A DNA stretch of 64,000 bases from Corynebacterium yonathiae (GCF_027570195.1 NZ_JAKMUZ010000002.1:143903-207902), one strand, 5' to 3'. Counted from the first letter of the stretch, positions 1 through 8,998 are shown. Translations and numbers: made by a program. Notes: generated by a model from the sequence alone, not told the origin.

Positions 1-503
1 TCGGTCATGAGCTTAACCGCGGTGGTCTCAGAGACGCGGTCATCAAAGCGGATGGCGTAGCCGACGGATTCGCCAATCTTTTGATCCATCTCGGAGGCGA
101 TGCGTTCGGCCACGGTGCGCGCTGCAATGCGGCGCGGCTGGGTGTGGCCGATTAATCCGCGGCGGCCGCGGCCCAAATCCAGACAAATTTTTGGGATCTG
201 GGTGGTCTTACCCGAACCGGTCTCACCGGCGATAATGACAACCTGGTTATCCCGGATGGCCGCGGCAATATCGTCTCTGCGGGACGTGACGGGGAGGGAG
301 TCGGGGTAGGTGATGGCGGGAACGGCGGCGTCGGTAAGTGCGACTCGCTCGGCCGCAGCACGGATATCAGCGCCGATTTCTTGCAACGCCTTAGGGGCGC
401 GGGCTTTTTTCAAGCGGCGTCGGAAGGAGCGAGCTTCAGCGAGAGTGACATTGTCGAGTGCAGCGAAAAGTTCATCGCGGGAAGGGGTTTCATTCATAGT
501 CAT
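1..503 (-). CDS. hrpA: ATP-dependent RNA helicase HrpA, N-terminal part only
   Basis: The gene runs off the left edge, so only about 167 N-terminal codons are visible. The protein starts MTMNETPSRDELF and has a Walker A motif GETGSGKT at about residues 93-100, followed by an HTQPRR motif Ia near residue 125. Both are typical of DEAH-box helicases of the HrpA family, which unwind RNA using NTP. The ATG at 503 was chosen; an in-frame ATG at 497 is equally possible. A TAAACT -10-like box lies just upstream at 516-521, giving a very short leader. In C. glutamicum hrpA is also next to oxyR. The remaining motifs (DEAH, SAT, QRxGRxGR) lie outside the window and could not be checked. Confidence 0.9.
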   Translation of the reverse strand, partial: MTMNETPSRDELFAALDNVTLAEARSFRRRLKKARAPKALQEIGADIRAAAERVALTDAAVPAITYPDSLPVTSRRDDIAAAIRDNQVVIIAGETGSGKTTQIPKICLDLGRGRRGLIGHTQPRRIAARTVAERIASEMDQKIGESVGYAIRFDDRVSETTAVKLMT

Positions 504-609
504 GACTAGGCACAGAGTTTACCTGCCCGCCAGAAATGAGGAAAAAGTTGTTAAAGTGGCAATACTTATTCATGCACTGATTGGCATTCCTTAAGGAGGG
601 ACCCCGGTT

Positions 610-1518
610 ATGACGAACCCGTATTCGGGCGGAAATGATGATTTTCCGCGCTATGAACCGACAGATCACCCCGAAGACCGACCCAACTATGGCCAGCTTC
701 CGTCTTATGACGGCAGCCATGAAGAAAACACCCAGGGCTATGCGGGCTACCAAGCAGGCCAGCGTCCTTATACCGGTAAGGTCTCTGCAGTAGACGCCGT
801 TTCTTGGGCGTTTAGGACCGTCTTTGGCAATTGGAAGCTGTGGATCTTGGGAGCCCTAGCGCTTTTTGCTCTAAGCATTGTTCTTGTTGTGGTTGCAGCT
901 GGCATCAATGCTGCGGGCGACTCCGGCACGGGTCAGGCAACCGCGGGCTCTTTGGTCTCTCAACTCATTTCGACTGTCCTAAGCCTTGTTTTGTCGCTGG
1001 TAGTTATGCGCCTGGCGCTTTTCCAGATTGATGACTCTCGCACCGGTTGGGGCTATCTTTTTAAGAACGTGCGCTGGTGGCAGCCGCTGGTCATCATGCT
1101 CGTCATCGGGGCGGTGTCGATGTTCATTGCATTCTCTGTAGTAGGTGGAACCGTCACTGGGCTGCTTGGTGACGCCGAGAATCTCACGGAGGAAGAAGCA
1201 ACTGCGGCAGTATTAAGCGTCATGGGCATCATGGGCGTACTTTTGGTTATCAGCTTCTTTATTCAGCCGCTCTTCTCGCTAATGCAATGGTTCGCCGCCG
1301 ACGGCGATAGCGTTGGTGACGCCGTGAAGAATGGCTTTCAGGCAGGTAAGAACAACTACGGTCAAATGTTGCTGCTCGCAATTTTGAACTTTTTCATCAT
1401 TATCGGCGGCTTCTTGCTTCTGGGTATCGGCCTCATCGTGGCTTATCCGGTTACGCTCTTGGCGCAGGCGCATATGTTCCGCCAGTGCGCCGAGCGCAAT
1501 ACGATCCCGCAGGTATAG
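610..1518 (+). CDS. Polytopic membrane protein of unknown function
   Basis: This 302-residue protein has a hydrophilic, Tyr/Pro/Gly-rich N-terminus of about 60 residues and then five or six hydrophobic segments at about 77-100, 112-140, 153-178, 200-225 and 262-292. The layout resembles actinobacterial integral membrane proteins with a cytosolic disordered tail. I recognise no catalytic motif. An AAGGAGG ribosome binding site precedes the ATG at 610. The gene stands alone, divergent from hrpA and closed by the strong hairpin at 1531-1566. Its function is unknown; a role in envelope stress or membrane organisation would be guesswork. Confidence 0.8.
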   Translation: MTNPYSGGNDDFPRYEPTDHPEDRPNYGQLPSYDGSHEENTQGYAGYQAGQRPYTGKVSAVDAVSWAFRTVFGNWKLWILGALALFALSIVLVVVAAGINAAGDSGTGQATAGSLVSQLISTVLSLVLSLVVMRLALFQIDDSRTGWGYLFKNVRWWQPLVIMLVIGAVSMFIAFSVVGGTVTGLLGDAENLTEEEATAAVLSVMGIMGVLLVISFFIQPLFSLMQWFAADGDSVGDAVKNGFQAGKNNYGQMLLLAILNFFIIIGGFLLLGIGLIVAYPVTLLAQAHMFRQCAERNTIPQV

Positions 1519-1530
1519 CACTAGATAGGT

Positions 1531-1566
1531 AAAGGCCACCGTTCCCTTTATGGGGCGGTGGCCTTT
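1531..1566. terminator. Bidirectional hairpin terminator
   Basis: An 11-bp perfect stem (arms 1531-1541 and 1556-1566, AAAGGCCACCG and its complement) encloses a 14-nt loop. The outer A/T pairs give a U-run on both strands. It separates the membrane protein gene (ends 1518) from the convergent oxyR (ends 1607). Confidence 0.85.
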
Positions 1567-1606
1567 GGCGTGCTTGGCGACGTCGCAGCGCTCTTGGCCG
1601 GCGCGC

Positions 1607-2551
1607 CTACTGCTGAGAGCGTTCCAACGCCTTGTCGTAGGCGGAGGTGATAAGCGTGCCAAATTCGCGGAATTCCTCGCTGCGGGCAGCGGAGGAGCGG
1701 AATACGAGTCCGACCTCGCGCTCGGCTGTGACGTCGGGGGCGAAGTGGGCTATGGCGACATCCTTGCCATGGCATTCGGTGGCTAGGGCAGACTCGGGGA
1801 CAAGGGTGCAGCCCAGCCCGCCCATGACCAGCTGCATGATGGTGGTTAGGGAGGAAGCGCGGGTAACAGAATTGGTGGCCTCGGCCGGGTTGATATTGGC
1901 ATGACGGCAGAGATCGACGACCTGATCGCGCAAGCAGTGGCCGTCGTCAAGCAAGAGCAAATCTAGGTCCTTAAGCTCTGCGAGCTGGACATCTTCGCGG
2001 CCGGCGATGGGGTGATCGGGAGGGCAGACGATGGAGAATTTCTCCGTGTACAGCGGGCTATCTACCATGCCGGTGGCCTCTGAAGGAAGGGCCATGATGG
2101 CAAGGTCCAAGTTGCCGTTGCGCAGGCGGGTAATGAGGTGCTGGGTTTGCTCTTCTACAAAGCGAGGCTCGAGATCCGGGTAGGCCTCCACAAGCATAGA
2201 GAGAAGATCGGGGAGAATGTAGGGGGCGATGGTGGGGATAACGCCGATGGTTAGCGGTCCGGCAAGGGTGCCGTTGGCGCCGCGGGCGTGGGCCAGGAAG
2301 GTATCGGCAGCCTCGAGGGTGGCCTTGGCATAGGGAAGGAGAGTCTCACCGGCCGAGGTGACGATGACTTTGCGGGTGGAGCGCTCGATGAGCTGCAGGC
2401 CTAGACCCTGTTCGAGGGCAACGAGGCCCTGGGAAAGGGAGGGCTGGGAAATCTCTAGTTTGGCGGCCGCTGTACCGAAGTGCTTGTTTTCCGCAACGGT
2501 GACAAAGGTGCGCAGCTGAGCAAGTGTAGGGCGATACTCTTTATTATGCAT
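1607..2551 (-). CDS. oxyR: Hydrogen peroxide-inducible regulator OxyR (LysR family)
   Basis: This 314-residue LysR-type regulator has an N-terminal winged HTH (TLAQLRTFVTVAENKHFGTA, with SQPSLSQ in the recognition helix) and a substrate-binding domain. The C-terminal domain carries the OxyR signature cysteines about nine residues apart in the segment around DGHCLRDQVVDLC, near residues 205-214. OxyR senses peroxide by disulfide formation and controls catalase or peroxiredoxin genes; its position divergent from ahpC supports this. The ATG at 2551 is preferred to the upstream GTG at 2560. A TAGAGT -10 box at 2559-2564 lies exactly 7 nt upstream of that ATG and no Shine-Dalgarno is visible, which suggests a leaderless mRNA. 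Confidence 0.92.
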   Translation of the reverse strand: MHNKEYRPTLAQLRTFVTVAENKHFGTAAAKLEISQPSLSQGLVALEQGLGLQLIERSTRKVIVTSAGETLLPYAKATLEAADTFLAHARGANGTLAGPLTIGVIPTIAPYILPDLLSMLVEAYPDLEPRFVEEQTQHLITRLRNGNLDLAIMALPSEATGMVDSPLYTEKFSIVCPPDHPIAGREDVQLAELKDLDLLLLDDGHCLRDQVVDLCRHANINPAEATNSVTRASSLTTIMQLVMGGLGCTLVPESALATECHGKDVAIAHFAPDVTAEREVGLVFRSSAARSEEFREFGTLITSAYDKALERSQQ

Positions 2552-2558
2552 GCCTATC

Positions 2559-2615
2559 ACTCTAACACCTACCTATAGGATTTACTATTGACGCGAGCGG
2601 AAAAGATGGTATAAC
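2559..2615. promoter_or_regulatory. oxyR/ahpC divergent promoter region with OxyR-like operator
   Basis: For ahpC there is a good promoter, TTGACG (2588-2593), 16-bp spacer, TATAAC (2610-2615). For oxyR the -10 box TAGAGT (2559-2564, minus strand) sits 7 nt before the ATG. Between them is CCTATAGG (2572-2579) followed by GATTTA-CTAT, so ATAG and CTAT half-sites lie 6 bp apart at 2575-2588. These resemble OxyR half-sites and abut the ahpC -35 box. The fit to the E. coli spacing of 7 bp is one base short. Confidence 0.6.
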
Positions 2616-2711
2616 TGATCGTGTTGGGCCGGACACGGTCCGGCCCCGCTGCTTGCACGCCAAGCGGCAGGAAACTTAGAGGAAAAGCCTTTGCTTAAGG
2701 AGTTGAAGACT

Positions 2712-3305
2712 ATGCCTATTATGACCGTCGGCGAGAAGTTCCCAGAGTTCAACCTCACCGCCCTGACCGGTGGCGATCTGCACGACGTCAATGCTAACCA
2801 GCCGGAGGATTACTTCGAGCAGGTTTCCCTGGATAAGTACGAGGGCAAGTGGAAGGTCGTCTTCTTCTACCCGAAGGACTTCACCTTCGTCTGCCCGACC
2901 GAGATCGCTGCCTTTGGCAAGCTGGACGAGGAATTCCAGGACCGCGATACCCAGATTCTTGGCGGTTCCACCGATAACGAGTTCGCTCACTTCAACTGGC
3001 GCGCAACCCACCCAGAACTGAAGGAAGTTCCATTCCCAATGTTCTCCGACGTGCGCCACGACCTCATCCGCGCACTGGGTGTAGAAAACGCTGATGGCGT
3101 TGCTGACCGCGCTACCTTCATTATCGACCCGGATGGCGTTATCCAGTTCGTGTCCGTTACCCCGGATGCCGTTGGCCGTAACGTAGACGAGGTGCTGCGT
3201 GTGCTCGACGCCCTGCAGTCTGAAGAGGTCTGCGCTTGCAACTGGGAGAAGAACGACCCCACCAAGAACATTAATAAGATGGACGTCGTTCAGTCCGCTC
3301 TCTAA
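2712..3305 (+). CDS. ahpC: Alkyl hydroperoxide reductase AhpC (2-Cys peroxiredoxin)
   Basis: This 197-residue peroxiredoxin reduces peroxides and peroxynitrite in the cytosol. The peroxidatic cysteine is in FTFVCPTE (about residue 61) and the resolving cysteine near residue 176 in EEVCACNW. The ATG at 2712 is chosen because AAGGAG at 2697-2702 is correctly spaced before it; an upstream in-frame TTG at 2691 would overlap this ribosome binding site. It is divergent from oxyR and followed after about 100 bp by ahpD. AhpC is reduced by AhpD in mycobacteria and probably here. A hairpin in the ahpC-ahpD gap probably makes ahpC mRNA more abundant than ahpD. Confidence 0.96.
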   Translation: MPIMTVGEKFPEFNLTALTGGDLHDVNANQPEDYFEQVSLDKYEGKWKVVFFYPKDFTFVCPTEIAAFGKLDEEFQDRDTQILGGSTDNEFAHFNWRATHPELKEVPFPMFSDVRHDLIRALGVENADGVADRATFIIDPDGVIQFVSVTPDAVGRNVDEVLRVLDALQSEEVCACNWEKNDPTKNINKMDVVQSAL

Positions 3306-3326
3306 GTCTCGCTGAGATGCAGGTTT

Positions 3327-3355
3327 ACCCCGCTTTCGTGGCGGGGTTTCCTTTT
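3327..3355 (+). terminator. Hairpin terminator/attenuator between ahpC and ahpD
   Basis: A 7-bp GC-rich stem (ACCCCGC 3327-3333, GCGGGGT 3341-3347) with a 7-nt loop is followed by a T-rich tract. It lies 22 bp after the ahpC stop and upstream of ahpD, so partial read-through would set the ratio of the two proteins. Confidence 0.75.
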
Positions 3356-3402
3356 AAATCCAGCGCAGAAAATTCCTATCAAAACCTCGAAGGAGAAAAG
3401 CT

Positions 3403-3927
3403 ATGTCTATTGATAATCTGAAGTCTTCCCTGCCGGAGTACGCTAAGGACCAGAAGCTCAACTTGGGTGCCTTGACCCGCTCTAAGGACCTCGATGAGGA
3501 GCAGCTCTGGGGTTGCCTGCTGGCGTCTGCTGCCGCAACCCGCAATGACACCGTGCTGTCTGAAATCGCCGAGGAAGCTAAGGAACATCTCTCCGAGGAA
3601 GCTATCGAGGCAGCCTATGGTGTAGCTACTGTTATGGCGATGAACAACGTTGCCTACCGCGCTAAGGGCTGGTTGGGTGATGATTACGCACAGGTGAAGT
3701 TCGGCCTGCGTATGAATATCATCTCCAAGCCAGGGGTAGACAAGGCTAATTTCGAGCTGTGGAACACCGCAGTCTCCGCCATCAACGGCTGTGAGCATTG
3801 CCTGGGTGCCCACGCTCACGAGCTCAATGAAGCCGGCCTGAGCAAGGAGCAGGTCTGGGAGGCCGTCAAGGTCGCAGCCGTTGTTCAGGCTGTGGCACAG
3901 GCGATCCAGATTGAGGCTGCACGCTAA
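3403..3927 (+). CDS. ahpD: Alkyl hydroperoxide reductase AhpD
   Basis: This 174-residue AhpD-family protein is the usual partner that passes electrons, from lipoamide in mycobacteria, to AhpC. The redox centre is the CxxC in [13 protein letters not shown] at about residues 129-140, with the conserved His four residues after the second Cys. The start ATG has a GAAGGAG ribosome binding site. It lies directly downstream of ahpC in the same orientation, as in other actinobacteria. The segment [18 protein letters not shown] and the alpha-helical composition fit the all-helical AhpD fold. Length is normal for the family. Confidence 0.95.
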   Translation: MSIDNLKSSLPEYAKDQKLNLGALTRSKDLDEEQLWGCLLASAAATRNDTVLSEIAEEAKEHLSEEAIEAAYGVATVMAMNNVAYRAKGWLGDDYAQVKFGLRMNIISKPGVDKANFELWNTAVSAINGCEHCLGAHAHELNEAGLSKEQVWEAVKVAAVVQAVAQAIQIEAAR

Positions 3928-3943
3928 AATCCTCAGCTTATAG

Positions 3944-4000
3944 CCGCCCTCGCGCTTGCCGATGCCCCTCATTCCGGGGCCGCGGCAGCCAGGGCGGTTT
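3944..4000. terminator. Compound hairpin terminator between ahpD and helicase gene
   Basis: Outer arms CCGCCCT (3944-3950) and AGGGCGG (3991-3997) enclose further nested complementary arms (TGCCG/CGGCA, GCCCC/GGGGC). A TTTTG run follows on the plus strand. It separates the convergent ahpD and DUF3516 helicase genes. Confidence 0.75.
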
Positions 4001-4015
4001 TGTCGTATCCGTTGG

Positions 4016-6568
4016 CTAGTACTCCACGCTTAAGTCCGCTAGGCGGACTTCACCAGCCTCGTCGGAGGCATCGAGATCCACCGTAGCGACAAACTGGTAG
4101 GCGTGGTCGTCGGCCGGATCCTTGATGATCTGGCGCACGGACCAGACTCGCGAGTCAGTATCGGTCAGGCGGAAGAACTCGGGCCCGCGAGCCGCAGGGC
4201 CGGAATCGATATCGTCGTACTCATCGAAGTAGTCATCCAAGATGGCGCCGAAGTCCGGTACCTCGTCCAGATAGTCGAGCAGTTCCGCCAAGCGGTCTTC
4301 CTTTTCTAGCGCGAAGAGCTGCACCAACCGGAACATGTAATTGCGCACCATAATGGTAAAAGCACGACGATTGGCGGTGAGGGCGGTGGGATCCTCCACG
4401 CCAAAAGCAAGCTCGCGATCCACCGTGTCTTGGTCAATGGGGGAGTCTTCGCCTGCCATCTGCGCCCATTCGTCGACAAGCGAGGAATCTACCTGGCGGA
4501 TGAGCTCGCCCAACCAGACCACGATGTCCTCGAGCTCTGGGGTGTTGTACTCGTCCGGAATAGACTGCTTAAGGGTACGCCAGGCGTCGGTCAGGTAACG
4601 CAAGATCACGCCCTCGGAGCGGGCCAAACCGTACGTGGCGACCAAATCCGAGAAGGTCATAGCGTTTTCGAGCATGTCGCGCACGACGGATTTGGGCCGC
4701 AGCTCGAATTCCTTTACCCACGCATTGGTCTCAGCAAAGGTATCGTAGGCCTGCTCTAAAAGCTCCTCGAGTGGCTTCGGCCAGGTGATATCCTCCACGA
4801 TATTCATGCGGTCTGTGTAGTCCACCCCGTCCGCCTTCAGCGCGGCAATCTCTTCGCCGCGGCGTTGCTTCTGCTGGGCGATGAGCACCTGGCGCGGATC
4901 ATCCAAAATGGATTCGAATACAGAAATAACGTCGAGATTATAGGTCTCTGCTTCCGGATCTAGCAGCGAGAGTGCGGCCAAGGCGAATGGCCCCAGCGGC
5001 TGGTTGAGCGCAAAATCGCGGGGCAGCTCTCGCACTAGGTGGTAAGGGCGGCCGTAGATATCCAACCCTTTGGTGGATTTTTGCACGACTCCTGAGTCCA
5101 ACAGCCCGCGGAAGAGATCCAGAGCAGTGAGAATGTCCTTATTCTGCTTGCTGCGATTATCGTGATTGTCCCGCAGCAGGTGGCGCATGTGCTCATAGCC
5201 ATTGCCATGTCGTGCCAATACATTAAGCAGCATCGAGTTAGAAACGCGGAATTGGGAGGTCAGCTGCTCGGGTTCAGCTTCAGTAAGTCGCGCGAAGGTC
5301 TTTTCGGACCACGAAACCTCGCCTTCTCGTGCGGACTTCTTCTTCAGCTTCTTAAGCCTTTTGGGGTCGTCGCCGATCCGGCGGCGCTCTTTGGCATTTT
5401 CAATCTCGTGCTCGGGAGCCTCGACCACAACAGTGCCCTCGGTGTCATAGCCCGCGCGGCCAGCACGCCCCGCAATCTGGTGGAACTCGCGCGATTTCAG
5501 GATGCGCTGGCGCTGACCATCGAACTTGGCAAGCCCAGTCATGAGAACGGTGCGGATGGGAACATTAATACCTACGCCCAGGGTATCGGTGCCGCAGATG
5601 ACCTTGAGCAGTCCCTTTTGCGCTAGGCGCTCTACAAGGCGGCGATACTTGGGGAGCATGCCCGCGTGGTGGATGCCGATTCCTTTGCGAAGGAGCTTGG
5701 AAAGATCCCTACCAAAAGCAGTGGTGAAGCGGAAACCACCTATTTCCTGGGCAATGGTCTCTTTTTCTTCTTTGGTAATAATCCCTGAAAGGGAGGTGAG
5801 CGCTTGGGCGCGCTCAGCTGCCTCGCGCTGGGAAAAGTGCACCACATAAATGGGAGCCTTCTTATCGGCCAAGAGCTCTTCAATGGTCTCGTGCACCGCA
5901 CTAAAAACATAGGAAAAGTCCAACGGCACGGGGCGGGTCGTGCCGGCAACGAGGTCGGTGGCACGACCGGTGCGACGAGTGAGGTCTTCTTCCAACCACG
6001 TGGTATCGCCCAGAGTGGCGGACATGAGTAGGAACTGCGCCTTGGATAGCTCTAGAAGCGGCACCTGCCAGGCCCACCCGCGGTCTGGCTCGGAGTAGTA
6101 GTGGAACTCGTCCATTACCACCTGATCGATATTGGCCTCAGCGCCATCACGAAGAGCTATATTGGCCACGATCTCGGCCGTCGCGGCGATGATGGGAGCG
6201 TTGCCGTTGACGGTGGCATCGCCAGTCATCATGCCCACATTTTCGGCGCCGAAAATATCGCAAAGGGCAAAGAACTTCTCGCTCACTAGTGCCTTAATCG
6301 GAGCGGTATAAAAGCTGCGCTGGCCGCGGGCCAAGGCAATGAAGTGCGCAGCATTAGCCACCATAGATTTTCCGGAGCCAGTAGGCGTGGCGAGGATGAC
6401 ATTATCGCCGGCCAAGATGCCGAGCGAGGCTTCTTCCTGAGCCGGATACAAACTAATGCCCCGGCCGGTGGTCCACGAGGTAAAGGTATCCCAAATCGCC
6501 TCGTCCACGAGGGATTCGGGTACTTCCGTTAAATCTGGCAGCAGCTGAGATAAGTTCACCCCCACCAC
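4016..6568 (-). CDS. DEAD/DEAH-box helicase with C-terminal DUF3516 domain
   Basis: This 850-residue superfamily 2 helicase resembles the HelY/Ski2-like group. Visible motifs are Walker A ATPTGSGKS (about 60-68), DEFHYY in the Walker B/motif II position (about 152), SATLGDT motif III (about 182), GTDTLGVGINVP motif V and QIAGRAGRAGYD motif VI. The C-terminal half (about 450-850) has no classical nuclease motif and matches what is called DUF3516 in actinobacterial helicases. The RNA or DNA substrate is not known. The start is a run of GTG codons (6568 or 6559) lying inside a hairpin that follows the PAC2 gene, so the two genes may be translationally linked. In C. glutamicum the same pair sits between oxyR and dtxR. 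Confidence 0.85.
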   Translation of the reverse strand: MVGVNLSQLLPDLTEVPESLVDEAIWDTFTSWTTGRGISLYPAQEEASLGILAGDNVILATPTGSGKSMVANAAHFIALARGQRSFYTAPIKALVSEKFFALCDIFGAENVGMMTGDATVNGNAPIIAATAEIVANIALRDGAEANIDQVVMDEFHYYSEPDRGWAWQVPLLELSKAQFLLMSATLGDTTWLEEDLTRRTGRATDLVAGTTRPVPLDFSYVFSAVHETIEELLADKKAPIYVVHFSQREAAERAQALTSLSGIITKEEKETIAQEIGGFRFTTAFGRDLSKLLRKGIGIHHAGMLPKYRRLVERLAQKGLLKVICGTDTLGVGINVPIRTVLMTGLAKFDGQRQRILKSREFHQIAGRAGRAGYDTEGTVVVEAPEHEIENAKERRRIGDDPKRLKKLKKKSAREGEVSWSEKTFARLTEAEPEQLTSQFRVSNSMLLNVLARHGNGYEHMRHLLRDNHDNRSKQNKDILTALDLFRGLLDSGVVQKSTKGLDIYGRPYHLVRELPRDFALNQPLGPFALAALSLLDPEAETYNLDVISVFESILDDPRQVLIAQQKQRRGEEIAALKADGVDYTDRMNIVEDITWPKPLEELLEQAYDTFAETNAWVKEFELRPKSVVRDMLENAMTFSDLVATYGLARSEGVILRYLTDAWRTLKQSIPDEYNTPELEDIVVWLGELIRQVDSSLVDEWAQMAGEDSPIDQDTVDRELAFGVEDPTALTANRRAFTIMVRNYMFRLVQLFALEKEDRLAELLDYLDEVPDFGAILDDYFDEYDDIDSGPAARGPEFFRLTDTDSRVWSVRQIIKDPADDHAYQFVATVDLDASDEAGEVRLADLSVEY

Positions 6569-6587
6569 CTTAGCGGCGATGGGGGTG
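6557..6587 (-). promoter_or_regulatory. Hairpin covering the helicase start codon
   Basis: Arms CACCCCCA (6557-6564) and TGGGGGTG (6580-6587) form an 8-bp stem with a 15-nt loop, starting 6 nt after the PAC2 stop codon. The candidate GTG starts at 6568 and 6559 lie in the loop and in the stem. It could act as a weak terminator or mask translation initiation; there is no U-tract after it. Confidence 0.45.
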
Positions 6588-6593
6588 GGTTAG

Positions 6594-7658
6594 TTAGATA
6601 TCGTCACCTAAGTCGCCCTCACCCTGAGCAGGATCGGGGCCATCCTCGCCATCGTCGTCCTGTGAGTACTCATCCTCGGCGGAATCTTCGCGGTCATCGA
6701 TCTCGGTATTGATGATCTGCTGGCTTTCTTCTTTATCCAAAGAGGCCAAGAAGGCTTGGAATTCTTCGCTGATTTCTTCGCCGGTAGGCACGGCTTCCTC
6801 GCCTGGCATGATCGCCTGCGGGTGCTCTCTGCGGTAGCGCTCCATATATGCGTCATACTGCTGTTCGAGCTGCTGCACCACGCCCTCGATTTCTTCCGAG
6901 CCACCAACTTGTTCTTCCAATTGGTTTTCCACCCGGGATATATCCGCCTCGATGCTACCCAAAGGAATATTGAGGCGTGCCGCCCGAGCCACCGAATCAA
7001 GCAACTGGAACGTAGCCTGTGGATAGGGCGAAGCCGCTAGGTAGTGCGGTACGTGGACGGTATAGCCAGCCACGGTGCGGTCCTTATCGGCCAGTGCCTT
7101 TTCCAAATAAAGCGCAGCAGAGCCAGGGACCATCATGGTGGAATCCATCGATAACATGTGCTCGGTTAGGCGAGAGGACGTACCATGCGCCGTGACCACC
7201 GTGGGGCGGGTATGTGGCACGGGCATCGGCGCAGCATAGAGCATGATGGTGTCCTCGATGTTGAACTTTTCCACCAGCTTAACCACAGCCGTAGTAAATG
7301 CCTCCCAGCGCATATCCGGCTCCGGGCCAGATAGAAGGAGGAAGGTTTTGCCGGAGTTATCCCGCAGGACCTTAATACCGAGGTCCATCGACTCGATTTC
7401 TAACGCCCGATCCTTGTCAATCGTGATGGCGGGGCGACGTGAGCGGTAATCAATAAGTTCATCAGAGTTAAATGACGCCAATTGGCGGCCTTCCAAGGCG
7501 GCCTTGAGATGGTCCGCACTTGCCTCGATGGCCTGGCCAGCGTCAGCATAACCGTGCATGGCAACAATCATGGTAGGGCCTTGTCCGTCACCGGAATCAT
7601 CCCTAATCACCGGAGCCGGGTACTCCAGCTCATACATGCGGCGATCTTCTTCGTGCAT
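6594..7658 (-). CDS. PAC2 family protein
   Basis: This 354-residue protein belongs to the PAC2 family (proteasome assembly chaperone 2-like). The segment TMIVAMHGYADAGQAIEASADHLKAAL near the N-terminus and FLLLSGPEPDMRW in the middle are typical of the actinobacterial members. The last 80 residues are acidic and probably disordered (Asp/Glu-rich, EDSAEDEYSQDDDGEDG). The start at 7658 has AAGGAGG 9 nt upstream. Biochemical function is unknown. Corynebacteria lack the 20S proteasome, so the assembly-chaperone role of the eukaryotic relative cannot simply be transferred. It is 5' of the DUF3516 helicase and probably co-transcribed with it. Confidence 0.85.
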   Translation of the reverse strand: MHEEDRRMYELEYPAPVIRDDSGDGQGPTMIVAMHGYADAGQAIEASADHLKAALEGRQLASFNSDELIDYRSRRPAITIDKDRALEIESMDLGIKVLRDNSGKTFLLLSGPEPDMRWEAFTTAVVKLVEKFNIEDTIMLYAAPMPVPHTRPTVVTAHGTSSRLTEHMLSMDSTMMVPGSAALYLEKALADKDRTVAGYTVHVPHYLAASPYPQATFQLLDSVARAARLNIPLGSIEADISRVENQLEEQVGGSEEIEGVVQQLEQQYDAYMERYRREHPQAIMPGEEAVPTGEEISEEFQAFLASLDKEESQQIINTEIDDREDSAEDEYSQDDDGEDGPDPAQGEGDLGDDI

Positions 7659-7900
7659 GTTGTGTTACCTCCTTGCATTCTTACCTAACCCAACACCGCG
7701 GGCGTCCTCATTATTCCCGCCCGCGCTGCGAGGTTAAATAAACAATTGTGCCCCAAACTGTCGCGCATTGCCAGCGCAATCCCGGCCGGGGTGTGGACAA
7801 GCCGCTTTCCGACGCCCCCTTTACCCACCTATCCACAGAACACCACGGTCGCTCGTGCTCTGGCCTATACAAGCCTGCATGCGTAGCAGAAGCTGGGGCC

Positions 7901-8986
7901 ATGAACATTACAACACCAACGCAGCCCATCCGTACGCCCGGCGATATCCTCGCCAATATTCCAGGAATCCTCGGATTCTTTCCCTCCGAATCAGTCATCC
8001 TCATCTCCATCCAGCCCAGCCCCCATGGATATAGCATTGGACCAGTAGCCCGCCTCAACTTGAACGATATCCCCGACGCCTTGCACGAAGTGATGGATGC
8101 ATTTCATTGCGGAAACCCCGAAATCATCTTCTGCTTCGTCCTCTCACAGCGTAAAGAAGAAGAGCTTTGGGATATTTTTCACTCCCTTTACCGCTTTCAA
8201 GACCGCTCAGGACTGGGCATCGATGCCTGTTGGCTGGCCGAAGAACTATCAACTGATACCGCATATGACCTCATTTTTGGCCACGCCACCGAAAGCGGTG
8301 AAGGCCCGCTGCAGAATTGGATGGAAGGTACCATTCCAGCCATCTCGACGAGCCACTCGATGCGCGCCTGCGTAGAAAATGGCCTGCTCCCAGAACTTAA
8401 TCGCAAAGACTTGGTCCGGCGCTTTAAAGACCCGAACCCGTACTTCGGGGAGGAAGAAATCGGTTCCATGGAACGCTGCGCTAAAGAGATAGCCGGACAG
8501 CTGCGTGCCGGGCACGGATACGGAACTACAGATCCAGTGCAATTGGTCAAGCACCTCATTTCCGATGTCCGCTATGTGCTCAGCGAGGTCGAATCGCTGG
8601 AGGAGACCTTGGAAAATGAAGAGTTGCTGTGCGTAGCAGCCATGTGGATGTCTACCACGTGGACCCGTGACCTAGTCATTGCTGAGCTAGTGTCCGCACC
8701 GCAGGAAGCGGGAGACCTCCTTTTAGCGGTGGCGCGTACTTTTCAAGGGCCCATCCGCTATAACGCCCTTGCCTTGTATGCGGCTAGCCAGGTATCCCAT
8801 GAATTTGGAATTTATGCCGGTCCTGCACTTTCCGTGGTAGTAGAAGAGGCGCCCCATCACAATTTGGGGCGCCTCATAGCGCAGGGATATCGCAGCGGAA
8901 TGGGACAGCGGCTAGTCTCCAGCCTGTGTCACGGTTGCGAGCTAGCGCGCGAAGCGGCGGGCCTTCCAGTCTCTAGCTCTGCTTAG
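7901..8986 (+). CDS. DUF4192 domain-containing protein
   Basis: This 361-residue protein has the DUF4192 hallmark at its N-terminus: a TPGDILANIPGILGFFPSES segment followed by a short beta strand (VILISI). The family is actinobacterial, soluble and of unknown function. The ATG at 7901 is chosen because that signature begins directly after it; the open frame continues upstream to 7748 but that part has no similarity and contains low-complexity Pro/Cys/His residues. No obvious Shine-Dalgarno is seen. It is transcribed towards galE, which ends 13 bp after it on the other strand, and no clear terminator separates the two. Confidence 0.8.
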   Translation: MNITTPTQPIRTPGDILANIPGILGFFPSESVILISIQPSPHGYSIGPVARLNLNDIPDALHEVMDAFHCGNPEIIFCFVLSQRKEEELWDIFHSLYRFQDRSGLGIDACWLAEELSTDTAYDLIFGHATESGEGPLQNWMEGTIPAISTSHSMRACVENGLLPELNRKDLVRRFKDPNPYFGEEEIGSMERCAKEIAGQLRAGHGYGTTDPVQLVKHLISDVRYVLSEVESLEETLENEELLCVAAMWMSTTWTRDLVIAELVSAPQEAGDLLLAVARTFQGPIRYNALALYAASQVSHEFGIYAGPALSVVVEEAPHHNLGRLIAQGYRSGMGQRLVSSLCHGCELAREAAGLPVSSSA

Positions 8987-8998
8987 AAACCGCGGCGT

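Noticed and set aside
2691..2711. Upstream TTG start for ahpC
   Set aside because: It would place the AAGGAG ribosome binding site inside the gene and add residues not found in AhpC proteins.
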